A stretch of 42,188 nucleotides of DNA, from positions 1-42,188 of the forward strand of contig NZ_SRIC01000042.1 in the NCBI RefSeq assembly GCF_004684775.1, written 5' to 3'. This stretch comes from Streptomyces sp. MZ04. Its GTDB lineage: Bacteria > Actinomycetota > Actinomycetes > Streptomycetales > Streptomycetaceae. Below, one piece after another: positions 9,000 to 16,566 of the stretch. The first letter of the stretch is position 1; every line of letters begins with the position of its first letter. The position numbers were made by a program, and so were the translations under genes. The notes under the pieces are model-generated. The model was not told where the DNA came from and ran no database searches. It worked only from the letters and a program-made list of their open reading frames with translations.

Positions 9000-9996
9000 G
9001 CGCGTGAGTGTACGGAGACAACCCGAGGGGGCGGGCAAAGTGATCCGAACAGACACGCCCTGGCCAGGCGTTCCGGTATCGGTCCCGGATCTCGGGGAGT
9101 TGCCGGAATCCGGCCGACTTGTAGGTGGCGACGGCCCCGGTATTGCCGCTCGGCGTGCAGACGATCGCGCTCGAGGAACCCAGCTCCTGGAGTGCGGCCG
9201 CCGCTGCGACGCTGATCGCCTTGCCGTAGCCGTGACCGCGATGTTCCGGGTGCACGCCCATCGGCTCCAGCAACCCCGGCTTGCCCGGACCGGCCGACCA
9301 CACCGTCACCACAGCCACCGCGTCGCCCCGGTCGTCGTACGCGACCAGACACCGGGCGTCGGCGTACGGCAGTCCGGCCGCCATCGACTGCCAGCGCTCC
9401 TCCGTGAACGTCGACGTGCCGAACGCCGCCCGCTGCACGGCGGCCCGCACCCGCGCCTGCTCCGGCCCGGTCACTTCGATCCGCACGCCTGGATCACTCA
9501 CCGGCTCTGTGAGGTCCACCGGCTCTGTGAGGTCCACCGGCTCCGTGAGGTCCACCGGCTCTGTGAGGTCCACCGGCTCCGTGAGGTCGCGGCGCAGCGG
9601 CGTCCACGGCTCGTCGGTGCCCCAGCCGTGCTCGTACAGAGAATCGTGGACCAGCGCACCCGCCGGCGCCTCGATGCTCGCCTTCCCCGCAGGCAGCACG
9701 CCGCGCTCCGGCTTGGTCACGTCCTCGACCACCTGCCGTGCCAGCTCCTTGTCGCGCAGAGCGTCCGGCGCGATCGTCAGCCGCAACAGCCCGGGCCCGT
9801 CAAGGAGACCGACGGCGAGAATCCGTCCGTCACGGCTCCATGTCCGGACCGCCGCGGCCGTCGCCACCGCACCGAACCGCCAGAACCAGCCCAGGTCCCC
9901 CGGATGCAGCTGCATCGGCGCCCCGTCGTACTGCCACTCCCGCAGCACGCCCACAACCTCGCCAAGACCGTCAACGCCCGGCTCGCCCAACATCAT
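8980..9996 (-). CDS. GNAT-family acetyltransferase with internal VDLTEP repeat
   Basis: A 338-residue protein. The C-terminal half is a GNAT domain with the acetyl-CoA loop VHPEHRGHGYGKA and the CTPSGNTGAVATYKSAGF helix. The N-terminal half (WQYDGAPMQLHPGDLGWFWRF onward) looks like a degenerate second acetyltransferase module. Between them lie five consecutive VDLTEP units encoded by an 18-bp tandem array, probably an extended acidic linker. The tandem ATGATG start at 9996 follows GGGGAAAGG. Fourteen bases separate it from the upstream EamA remnant, so they were once an operon. Its acceptor is unknown. The frame is open throughout. Confidence 0.8.
   Translation of the reverse strand: MMLGEPGVDGLGEVVGVLREWQYDGAPMQLHPGDLGWFWRFGAVATAAAVRTWSRDGRILAVGLLDGPGLLRLTIAPDALRDKELARQVVEDVTKPERGVLPAGKASIEAPAGALVHDSLYEHGWGTDEPWTPLRRDLTEPVDLTEPVDLTEPVDLTEPVDLTEPVSDPGVRIEVTGPEQARVRAAVQRAAFGTSTFTEERWQSMAAGLPYADARCLVAYDDRGDAVAVVTVWSAGPGKPGLLEPMGVHPEHRGHGYGKAISVAAAAALQELGSSSAIVCTPSGNTGAVATYKSAGFRQLPEIRDRYRNAWPGRVCSDHFARPLGLSPYTHAHGMPHQ
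9500..9589. repeat. 18-bp tandem repeat, five copies
   Basis: The unit ACCGGCTCTGTGAGGTCC is repeated five times (9500-9517, 9518-9535, 9536-9553, 9554-9571, 9572-9589), with alternating CTCTG/CTCCG variants. It encodes VDLTEP on the minus strand in the linker of the GNAT protein. The period is a multiple of three, so copy-number change would lengthen or shorten the linker without breaking the frame. Confidence 0.96.
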
Positions 9997-10010
9997 TGGC
10001 CTTTCCCCGA

Positions 10011-10550
10011 TCACATGTCCGGGCGGGTGCCCCGTGCGGCGCCCGCCGATGCCGCCACCACGCACAGCACCGCGATCCACTGCGACACCCGCAGCGACTC
10101 CTGGAGCACGATGAGGCCGATGAGGGCCGCCATCGCCGGTTCGAGGCTCATCAGGATGCCGAACACCCGCGGTGGGATCTTGCGCAGTGCTTCCAGGTCC
10201 AGCGAGTACGGGATCACCGACGACAGCAGCGCCACGCCGAGCCCCGCGATCAGGACCCACGGCTGAATCAGCGCCGTTCCGCTCCCGGCCACGCCGAACG
10301 GCACGGCCACCAGCGCCGCGACGGCCATGCCAAGGGCCAGGCCATTGCCTTCCGTGGTGTGGCGGCCAAGTGCCGCACCGACCAGGATGTACAGGCCCCA
10401 GCACGCTCCTGCGGCGAGGGCGAACAAGAGGCCGACGGGGTCGAGTTCGCCGCCGCTTCCCTCCATCAGGAGGATCACGCCGCCTGCCGCGAGCAAGGCC
10501 CAGAAGGGACGTCCCTCACCCGCCGGCGTCAACGTCGCGTCATGGAGGGG
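10011..10550 (-). pseudogene. 5'-truncated EamA/DMT-superfamily transporter
   Basis: The readable protein runs from about 10550 to the stop at 10011 and holds roughly 170 residues with five or six hydrophobic segments: FWALLAAGGVILLMEG, LLFALAAGACWGLYILVG, then LEALRKIPPRVFGILMSLEP and AALIGLIVLQE. This matches the C-terminal EamA repeat of drug/metabolite transporters of the RhtA/YdcZ kind. The N-terminal repeat (about 130 residues) is absent. Upstream the frame stays open but reads through low-complexity sequence antisense to the SAV_915-like gene, with no sensible start or ribosome binding site. I infer a deletion that removed the 5' half and promoter. Confidence 0.72.
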
Positions 10551-10658
10551 CAGATGGCATCCCGTGCCGGGCATAACGTCGGCACAGGCCTGTTGGTTCA
10601 CCGCCCGCGGGCCACCGTTCACCGAACGGGAAGTTGAAGATCCTCTAGGAGGCATTCC

Positions 10659-11063
10659 ATGGCAGAGCTTCAGTGCGGCGAGGACCCCGAGCCCTGTGAA
10701 CCCGGCCCGGCCGGACCGCTGTTCGTCCCTGTCCGGCCGGGACCCGCGGGCTGTGTGGCCCGCCTGTTCCGCACTCCCGTCGGCGGCCGCACAGCCGTCG
10801 CCTTCACCACCCCCCAGCGGCTGACCGCGGCCCTCGGCTCCCGGCAGGCCTGGATCAGGCTCTCCGAGCCGGCACTGCGTGCGCTCACCGAGCCGCTCGG
10901 CGTCACCCGCGTCACCGTCGACCCGCGGCTCGCCGCGCACCCGGTCGCCGCACCCCGGCGGCGCACGCCCGCCTGGCGCGACTGGGACCCGCGGGCGGTC
11001 GGCGCCCTGCGCGTCACCGGGGCGGCCGCCGTGGTCGGCGCCCTGACCACCTGGATCGGCTGA
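10659..11063 (+). CDS. SAV_915-like small conserved actinobacterial protein
   Basis: A 134-residue protein preceded by a strong AGGAGG ribosome binding site eight bases before ATG 10659. The core (GPLFVPVRPGPAGCVARLFRTP, cut here by the family's FVPVR and TAVAFTTPQRL signatures) resembles Streptomyces proteins I recall as the SAV_915 family. A hydrophobic C-terminus (VTGAAAVVGALTTWIG) may form a membrane anchor. The gene lies 35 bases upstream of the decarboxylase gene and is likely co-transcribed with it. Its molecular role is unknown. Confidence 0.72.
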   Translation: MAELQCGEDPEPCEPGPAGPLFVPVRPGPAGCVARLFRTPVGGRTAVAFTTPQRLTAALGSRQAWIRLSEPALRALTEPLGVTRVTVDPRLAAHPVAAPRRRTPAWRDWDPRAVGALRVTGAAAVVGALTTWIG

Positions 11064-11098
11064 GGACGAGGCGAGACGAGGCGAAGAGAGAACCTGCC

Positions 11099-12439
11099 AT
11101 GACCACTCTGCATGATCCGGTCACCCCGGACGCCACCGCCGACGACGACCTGTCCGTCTGGCCCGCATCCACCGCGCGCCGCGCCCACGGCGACCTCGCC
11201 GTCGGCGGCGTACCCCTCACCGAAGTCGCCGAACGCTTCGGCACCCCGGCCTATCTCCTCGACGAGGCCGACGTGCGCACCCGCTGCCGCACCTATCTGC
11301 ACGCCTTCCCCGACGCCGAAGTGCACTACGCCGCCAAGGCGTTCCTGTGCCGCGCGATGGCGCACTGGGTGGCGGAGGAAGGCCTCGGCCTGGACGTCTG
11401 CTCCGCCGGTGAGCTGGAACTCGCCGTCACCACGGGCTTCCCCGCCGAGCGGATCGTGCTGCACGGCAACGCCAAGAGCCCGCACGACCTGGCGGCCGCG
11501 CTGCGGCTCGGCGTCGGGCGCATCGTCATCGACAGCGCCTCGGAGATCGCCCGGCTCGCGGCGGCGATCCCGCCGGGCAGCCGGCAGAAGGTGCTGGTCC
11601 GGGTGGTGCCGGGCATCGTGGCGGGCGGCCACGCCAAGATCCGTACCGGGACCGACGACCAGAAGTTCGGCCTGTCGATCGCTGACGGCTCCGCGCAGCA
11701 CGCCATCGCCCGCGTCATCGGCCGGCCTGGTCTCGAACTGACCGGCCTGCACTGCCACTTGGGCTCGCAGATCACCACCGACAAGCCGTTCCTCGCGGCG
11801 GTGCGCCGGCTCGTCGGCCTGCTGGCCCGCGTCAAGGACCAGCACGGCATCACGCTCCCCGAACTGGATCTGGGCGGCGGCCACGGCATCGCCTACCGCC
11901 CCGGCGAACCGTCCCTGGACATCACCGCCCTGGCCCGCAAGGTGCGCGCCGCGCTGATCGAGAGCTGCGCGGCGGCCGGGCTCACCGTGCCCCGGCTGCT
12001 GATCGAACCGGGGCGCGCCATCGTCGGACCGGCCGGAGTGGCCCTCTACCGCGTCCTCGCCGTCAAGCGCACCGGCGGCCGCACGTTCGTCGCCGTGGAC
12101 GGCGGGATGAGCGACAACCCGCGGCCAGCGCTGTACGGCGTCCGGTACGCGCCGCGTCTGATCGGCCGCCACTCCCTGGTCGCACCCGCGCCCGTGACCG
12201 TCGTGGGGCGGCACTGCGAGGCCGGTGACGTGCTGGCGTCGGACGTCGAACTCCCGGGCGACATCAGGCCGGGCGACCTCCTCGGCGTGCCGGTGGCCGG
12301 TGCCTACCACCTCTCCATGGCCTCCGGCTACAACCTGGTCGGCCGCCCGCCCGTGGTGGCGGTGGCCGACGGGCACGCGCGGCTCCTGGTGCGGCGCGAG
12401 TCCCTGGAGGACTTCCGCAGCAGGGACGTCGGCCTCTGA
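11099..12439 (+). CDS. lysA: Diaminopimelate decarboxylase-type PLP enzyme
   Basis: A 446-residue fold-type III PLP decarboxylase. The PLP lysine is Lys80 in HYAAKAFL; other landmarks are LHCHLGSQI, the glycine-rich phosphate loop LDLGGGHGI, EPGRAIVGPAG, the substrate-contact segment DGGMSDNPRPALYG, and GRHCEAGD with the catalytic cysteine. The canonical reaction is decarboxylation of meso-diaminopimelate to L-lysine. Streptomyces often carry more than one lysA-like gene, so this may be a second copy with a specialised role; the terminal MASGYN replaces the more usual MASNYN. Start ATG 11099 sits seven bases after GAGAGA. It is convergent with the broken response regulator, with a 15-base gap. 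Confidence 0.9.
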   Translation: MTTLHDPVTPDATADDDLSVWPASTARRAHGDLAVGGVPLTEVAERFGTPAYLLDEADVRTRCRTYLHAFPDAEVHYAAKAFLCRAMAHWVAEEGLGLDVCSAGELELAVTTGFPAERIVLHGNAKSPHDLAAALRLGVGRIVIDSASEIARLAAAIPPGSRQKVLVRVVPGIVAGGHAKIRTGTDDQKFGLSIADGSAQHAIARVIGRPGLELTGLHCHLGSQITTDKPFLAAVRRLVGLLARVKDQHGITLPELDLGGGHGIAYRPGEPSLDITALARKVRAALIESCAAAGLTVPRLLIEPGRAIVGPAGVALYRVLAVKRTGGRTFVAVDGGMSDNPRPALYGVRYAPRLIGRHSLVAPAPVTVVGRHCEAGDVLASDVELPGDIRPGDLLGVPVAGAYHLSMASGYNLVGRPPVVAVADGHARLLVRRESLEDFRSRDVGL

Positions 12440-12454
12440 TGCGGCGCCCCGTCT

Positions 12455-13099
12455 TCAGGAGCCGAGGTAGCGCAGGACGGCGAGGACGCGGCGGCTGTAT
12501 CCCGTCGTGCCCGTCAGCTCCAGCTTGTCGAAGATCGCGTTGATGTACTTCTCGACGGCACTCTGCGAGACGTACAACTGCCCGGCGATCGCCGCGTTGG
12601 TGTGCCCCTGCGCCATCTTGCCGAGCACCTCGCGCTCGCGCGGGGTCAGCCGCCCCAGCGGGTCGGTGTGGCTGCTGAGGGTCAGCAACTGCCGTACGAC
12701 CTCCGGGTCGAAGGCGGTCCGGCCCGAGCCGACTCGCTCCAGGGCGTCCAGGAACTCGTCGACCTGGACGACCCGGTCCTTGAGCAGCTAGCCGACGCCT
12801 TCGGTGGCGGTGGTCAACAGCTCGGTGGCGTAACGCCGTTCGACGTACTGGGAGAGCACGAGCACGCTCGTCCCCGGCCAGGTGTTCCGGATCTCGAGGG
12901 CGGCGCGCAGCCCCTCGTCGGTGTGCGTGGGCGGCATGCGTACGTCGATGACGGCGGCGTCCGGCGGATCCTCGGCCACGGCGGCGAGCAGCGCCCGCGC
13001 GTCGCCGACCGAGGCCGTGACGGTGTGGCCCTCGTCCGCGAGGAGACGGGCCAGGCCCTCCCGCAGCAGGGTCGAGTCGTCGGCGAGCATTACGCGCAT
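12455..13099 (-). pseudogene. NarL/LuxR-type response regulator interrupted by an amber codon
   Basis: The receiver half starts at ATG 13099 (MRVMLADDSTLLREGLARLL), with the phospho-acceptor in AVIDVRMPP, and ends at TAG 12788-12790. The same frame then continues LLKDRVVQVDEFLDALERV into an intact LuxR helix-turn-helix (LTPREREVLGKMAQGHTNAA) to the stop at 12455. Across this family the interrupted motif reads GVGYLLKDR, so the amber replaces a near-invariant tyrosine (TAC to TAG, one base). No other lesion is seen. The DNA-binding domain could be reinitiated internally, but no good ribosome binding site is visible. It partners the truncated kinase upstream, with which it overlaps by ten bases. 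Confidence 0.85.
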
Positions 13100-13616
13100 G
13101 GGAGCTCCGCGGTGATGAGCGTGGGCCCGCCTGCGGGGCTGTCCACGGTGAGGGTGCCGTCGAGCGCGGCGACGCGCCGGGCCAGACCGAGCAGGCCGCT
13201 TGCTGCCGGGGCGGCGCCGCCCCGGCCGTTGTCCTCGACGCGCAGGCACAGCACGTCACTTCGCTGCTCGGCGTGGACGGTGACGAGGGTGGCGCCGGAG
13301 TGCTTGACCGCGTTGGTGACGGCCTCGGCGGCGACGAAGTACGCCACCGCCTGCGCGGTCGGGGGAGGCGTCTGGCGCAGGGCGCAGTCGAGCCGTACGG
13401 GAATCGCGGCGCGCTCGGCCACCGTCTCAAGGGCCGCCGCGAGACCGCCCTCGTCCAGCGCCGCCGGGTGGACCCGCCAGGCGACGTCGCGCAGTTCGAC
13501 CAGGGCCCGCCGGCTCTCCTCGTGCGCCTGGGCGAGCAGCCCGGCCGACTTGGCGGGGTCCTGGGTGCGGCGGGCCCGGCCGAGCAGCATGCCGAGCGCC
13601 ACGATCCGCTGCTTGC
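13090..13616 (-). pseudogene. 5'-truncated sensor histidine kinase (HisKA_3/HATPase)
   Basis: The remaining frame begins with KQRIVALGMLLGRAR, just downstream of where the phospho-acceptor box ELHDGAQQR should be. It continues through the dimerisation helix (SRRALVELRDVAWRVHP) and a complete HATPase domain (AEAVTNAVKHSGA, VEDNGRGG, LLGLARRVAALDG). The sensor domain, membrane segments and catalytic histidine are gone. At about 13612-13625 the sequence switches to a DedA-like gene on the opposite strand, so one deletion removed the 5' ends of both divergent genes. The product cannot autophosphorylate, and its response regulator also carries a stop. Confidence 0.82.
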
Positions 13617-13620
13617 CGCT

Positions 13621-13961
13621 CGCCGGATTCGCCGCGAGCCAGGGCAGGTTCAGCCTCGTCGAGGTCCTGCTCTGGACGACGGCGGGCTCGGTGGTGGGCG
13701 CGCTCGCGCTCTACGCGATCGGCGCGCTGCTCGGCCGCGACCGCACGGAGGCGTGGTTCCAACGGCACGGCACCAAGGCGGTCCGTCTTCGTCCTGGTCG
13801 GCCACGCCCTGGGTGAGCGCCGGCACCAGGTCACCGACCTGGTGGGCCTGTACTCCAAGGGCGTCCTGGCCGCGGCCGCACTCGCGGTGCTCACCTTTGT
13901 CGTGCTGCGGGTACACAGGTCGGGCAAGGGCGAGCACCGGTCGGTGCGGCAGCGGCCGTGA
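13621..13961 (+). pseudogene. DedA-family membrane protein remnant, 5'-truncated and internally deleted
   Basis: Two DedA-like blocks in different frames are seen. The first (about 13621-13779) reads AGFAASQGRFSLVEVLLWTT, then GALALYAIGALLGRDR and AWFQRHGTKAV. The second (about 13785-13961, ending at TGA 13959-13961) reads SVFVLVGHALGERRHQVTDL, then a C-terminal membrane helix and a basic tail. Family members have about 40 residues between these blocks, including a conserved arginine-rich GRFVPG-type loop, all missing here. The N-terminus is also missing. DedA proteins are polytopic transporters linked to lipid carrier recycling and membrane homeostasis. Identification is by remembered family pattern. 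Confidence 0.7.
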
Positions 13962-13965
13962 CGTA

Positions 13966-15405
13966 CTAGAGAATCGCGCCCGGCGTGTAGGCCGCGGCCT
14001 CGGGGTGCTCCTTCAGCAGCGCTTCGATCTGCGCCACGACGACGGAGACCTGGTCGCTCGCCGCACCGGTGAAGGACAGCTTGTCGGCCATCAGCTCGTC
14101 AAGCTGCGCACGGTCCAGCGGAATGCGCGAGTCCGCGGCCAGCTTGTCAAGGAGTTCGTTGCGCTCGGCGCCCTGCTCGCGCATGGCGAGCGCGGAGGCG
14201 ACCGCGTTCTCCTTGATGGCCTCGTGCGCCTCCTCGCGGCCCACGCCCGCGCGCACCGAGGCCATCAGGACCTTGGTGGTGGCGAGGAAGGGGAGGTAGC
14301 GGTCCAGCTCGCGCGCCACGACCGCCGGGAAGGCGCCGAACTCGTCGAGCACGGTCAGGAACGTCTCCAGGAGACCGTCGAGCGCGAAGAACGCGTCGGG
14401 CAGCGCGACCCGGCGTACGACGGAGCAGGAGACGTCGCCCTCGTTCCACTGGTCGCCCGCCAGCTCGCCGGTCATCGACGCGTAGCCGCGCAGGATGACG
14501 GTCAGGCCGTTGACGCGCTCGCAGGAGCGGGTGTTCATCTTGTGCGGCATCGCGGACGAACCGACCTGGCCCGGCTTGAAGCCCTCGGTGACGAGCTCGT
14601 GCCCGGCCATCAGCCGGATCGTCTTGGCCATCGAGGAGGGCCCGGAAGCGAGCTGCACGAGTGCCGTGACGACCTCGTAGTCCAGCGAGCGCGGGTAGAC
14701 CTGCCCGACCGAGGTGAAGGCGCGGTCGAAGCCGAGGTGCCCGGCGATCCGCTGCTCGAGCTCGGTGAGCTTGTCGGCGTCGCCGCCGAGCAGGTCGAGC
14801 ATGTCCTGGGCGGTGCCGACGGGGCCCTTGATGCCGCGCAGCGGGTAGCGCCGCAGCAGATCGTCGACGCGGCGGTACGCCACGAGCAGTTCGTCGGCGG
14901 TCGTCGCGAAGCGCTTGCCCAGGGTCGTCGCCTGCGCGGCGACATTGTGCGAGCGACCGGCCATGACGAGCTCGGCGTACTCACCGGACAGCTTCCCGAG
15001 CCGCGCGAGCACGGCCACCGTGCGGTCGCGCACGAGCTCCAGGGAGAGCCGGATCTGCAGCTGCTCCACGTTCTCGGTGAGGTCGCGCGAGGTCATGCCC
15101 TTGTGGACCTGCTCGTGCCCGGCGAGCGCGTTGAACTCCTCGATACGCGCCTTCACGTCATGGCGCGTGACCTTCTCGCGCTCGGCGATCGAGGCGAGGT
15201 CGACGTCGTCGATGACGCGCTCGTAGTCGGCGAGGGCGGCGTCCGGCACCTCGATCCCCAGATCCTTCTGGGCACGCAGCACGGCGAGCCAGAGCTGACG
15301 CTCCAGCTTCACCTTCTGCTCGGGCGACCAGAGGGTGGCGAGCTCGGCGGAGGCGTAACGCCCGGCGAGGACGTTCGGGATACGGGGCTTTGCAGGCGCA
15401 GTCAC
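13966..15405 (-). CDS. purB: Adenylosuccinate lyase
   Basis: A 479-residue fumarase/aspartase-superfamily enzyme starting at GTG 15405 (VTAPAKPRIPNVLAGRYAS). Landmarks are the TRHDVKA segment with His81, KGMTSRD (102-108), AGRSHN (149-154) and the superfamily signature SSAMPHKMN (283-291) on the flexible catalytic loop. It acts twice in purine synthesis, releasing fumarate from SAICAR and from adenylosuccinate. In-frame ATG starts up to 15741 are ignored because they read through antisense of the SGNH hydrolase gene. The stop is five bases from the DedA remnant's stop. The sequence is intact, in contrast to its decayed neighbour. Confidence 0.97.
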   Translation of the reverse strand: MTAPAKPRIPNVLAGRYASAELATLWSPEQKVKLERQLWLAVLRAQKDLGIEVPDAALADYERVIDDVDLASIAEREKVTRHDVKARIEEFNALAGHEQVHKGMTSRDLTENVEQLQIRLSLELVRDRTVAVLARLGKLSGEYAELVMAGRSHNVAAQATTLGKRFATTADELLVAYRRVDDLLRRYPLRGIKGPVGTAQDMLDLLGGDADKLTELEQRIAGHLGFDRAFTSVGQVYPRSLDYEVVTALVQLASGPSSMAKTIRLMAGHELVTEGFKPGQVGSSAMPHKMNTRSCERVNGLTVILRGYASMTGELAGDQWNEGDVSCSVVRRVALPDAFFALDGLLETFLTVLDEFGAFPAVVARELDRYLPFLATTKVLMASVRAGVGREEAHEAIKENAVASALAMREQGAERNELLDKLAADSRIPLDRAQLDELMADKLSFTGAASDQVSVVVAQIEALLKEHPEAAAYTPGAIL

Positions 15406-15464
15406 GTGTACGGATTCTACTGGCCGTTCGTGCAGGCCAGCGCCACGGCCCGGTTTGTCGGAAG

Positions 15465-16244
15465 CTACGAGAGCGAGCCGTCGTAAGGCAGCAGGTCGGG
15501 GCGCTTGGGCGGCATGCCGTCGCCGGAGGAGCGGCCCGTGAGGCGGCGGCCGATCCATGGGACGAGGTGTTGCTTGGCGAAGCGGGCGTCGGCCACTCGG
15601 CGGGCCGTCCAGTTCGGCGGGGCCGTGGCGGGCAGTGCCGCCTGCCAGTCGTCCTCGGGGGCGTGGCCGAGCGTCTGCCAGACCGCCTCGGCGACCCGCC
15701 GGTGGCCCTCGGACGTCAGGTGCAGCCGGTCCACGTCCCACATCCGCTGATCGCCGAGCGCGGCGGCTCCGTACAGGTCCACGACCACGGCGCCGTGCTT
15801 GGCCGCCAGTTCGTCGACGTACGCGAAGAGTTCCTCCATGCGCGGCCGGAAGCGTTCCATCACGGGGCCGTTACGGCCCGGGCTGCGCATCAGGACGAGC
15901 TGCTCGCAGGCGGGGGCGAGGCGTTCGACGGCCTGCCCGAGGAGGTCGCGCACCCGGACCATGTCGCACTTGGGCCGCAGGGTGTCGTTGAGGCCGCCCA
16001 CCAGGGTGATCACATCGGGCCGCATCGCGGCGGCGACGTCCACCTGCTCGTCCACGATCTGCCCGATGAGCTTCCCGCGCACCGCGAGGTTCGCGTAGCG
16101 GAACCCGGGCGATGCGGCGGCCATCCGTGCGGCGAGCAGATCCGCCCAGCCGCGGTAGCTGCCGTCGGGCAGCCGGTCCGACATGCCCTCGGTGAAGGAG
16201 TCGCCGACCGCGACGAGACTGGTGTGTTTGGCATTCATCTGCAT
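15465..16244 (-). CDS. SGNH/GDSL-family hydrolase
   Basis: A 259-residue esterase-like protein with the four SGNH blocks in order: GDSFTEG with nucleophile Ser16 (block I), a glycine in LAVRGKLIG (block II), GGLNDTL (block III), and DVDRLHLT with the catalytic Asp/His pair (block V). No signal peptide is present, so it is predicted to be cytoplasmic, unlike many secreted GDSL lipases. The substrate is unknown; esters of small alcohols or acetylated sugars are typical. ATG 16244 (MQMNAKHTS) and ATG 16238 are both possible starts. It lies 60 bases upstream of purB on the same strand and is divergent from the bL37-like gene. Confidence 0.9.
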   Translation of the reverse strand: MQMNAKHTSLVAVGDSFTEGMSDRLPDGSYRGWADLLAARMAAASPGFRYANLAVRGKLIGQIVDEQVDVAAAMRPDVITLVGGLNDTLRPKCDMVRVRDLLGQAVERLAPACEQLVLMRSPGRNGPVMERFRPRMEELFAYVDELAAKHGAVVVDLYGAAALGDQRMWDVDRLHLTSEGHRRVAEAVWQTLGHAPEDDWQAALPATAPPNWTARRVADARFAKQHLVPWIGRRLTGRSSGDGMPPKRPDLLPYDGSLS

Positions 16245-16369
16245 GGCGGAGAGATCGTATCCCGAGGCAAGTGTTGTGGGGCATCTGGGGTCGCTGGTTA
16301 TGTATCGGTGTGGAACGGTGGAAAACGGATAAATGCCCTACCGGGCGCCCACCGAGTGAGGGGAACGTC

Positions 16370-16447
16370 ATGTCCTCGAAGCGACGCCGCAAGAAGAAGG
16401 GACGCCGCAAGCACGCGGCCAACCACGGAAAGCGGCCCCAGTCCTGA
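16370..16447 (+). CDS. bL37-like mini ribosomal protein (25 residues)
   Basis: A tiny, very basic peptide, MSSKRRRKKKGRRKHAANHG followed by KRPQS, starting at ATG 16370 with GAGGGG seven bases upstream and ending at TGA 16445-16447. The ANHGKRP ending and the Arg/Lys-rich body match the actinobacterial 24-residue protein bL37, a large-subunit component described in mycobacterial ribosomes. It is easily missed because of its length. The intergenic region upstream (16245-16369) is AT-richer than average (TTATGTATC, AAACGGATAAAT) and should hold its promoter. A 15-bp tandem array begins at its stop codon. Confidence 0.78.
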   Translation: MSSKRRRKKKGRRKHAANHGKRPQS

Positions 16448-16545
16448 CCGTGCACTCCTGACCCGTGCAGTCCTGACCCGTGCAGTCCTGACCCGTGCAG
16501 TCCTGACCCGTGCACTCCTGACCCGTGCAGCCCTGACCCGTGCGC
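16442..16545. repeat. 15-bp tandem repeat, seven copies, starting in a stop codon
   Basis: The unit TCCTGACCCGTGCAG is repeated at 16456-16470, 16471-16485, 16486-16500, 16501-16515 (ending CAC) and 16516-16530, with a variant to 16545. A first, 14-base copy at 16442-16455 includes the last codon and stop of the bL37-like gene. The array fills the convergent gap (16448-16566) between that gene and the carboxylase gene. Each unit carries a TGA. No coding role is apparent. Confidence 0.95.
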
Positions 16546-16566
16546 GGCCGCCGGACGGCCGTCGAG

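Noticed and set aside
9500..9589. Regular repeats resembling a CRISPR array
   Set aside because: Units are contiguous with no spacers and translate in frame as VDLTEP; the same holds for the arrays at 7927, 16442, 35471 and 42107. No cas gene is present.
12455..13099. Two separate genes, a stand-alone receiver and a stand-alone LuxR regulator
   Set aside because: Both are in the same frame, separated by exactly one codon at a known conserved motif, so a nonsense mutation in one gene is simpler.
13273..15486. A 737-codon open frame on the plus strand across the kinase remnant and purB
   Set aside because: It is low-complexity shadow sequence rich in Arg, Gly, Val and His with no domain; purB on the minus strand is unmistakable.
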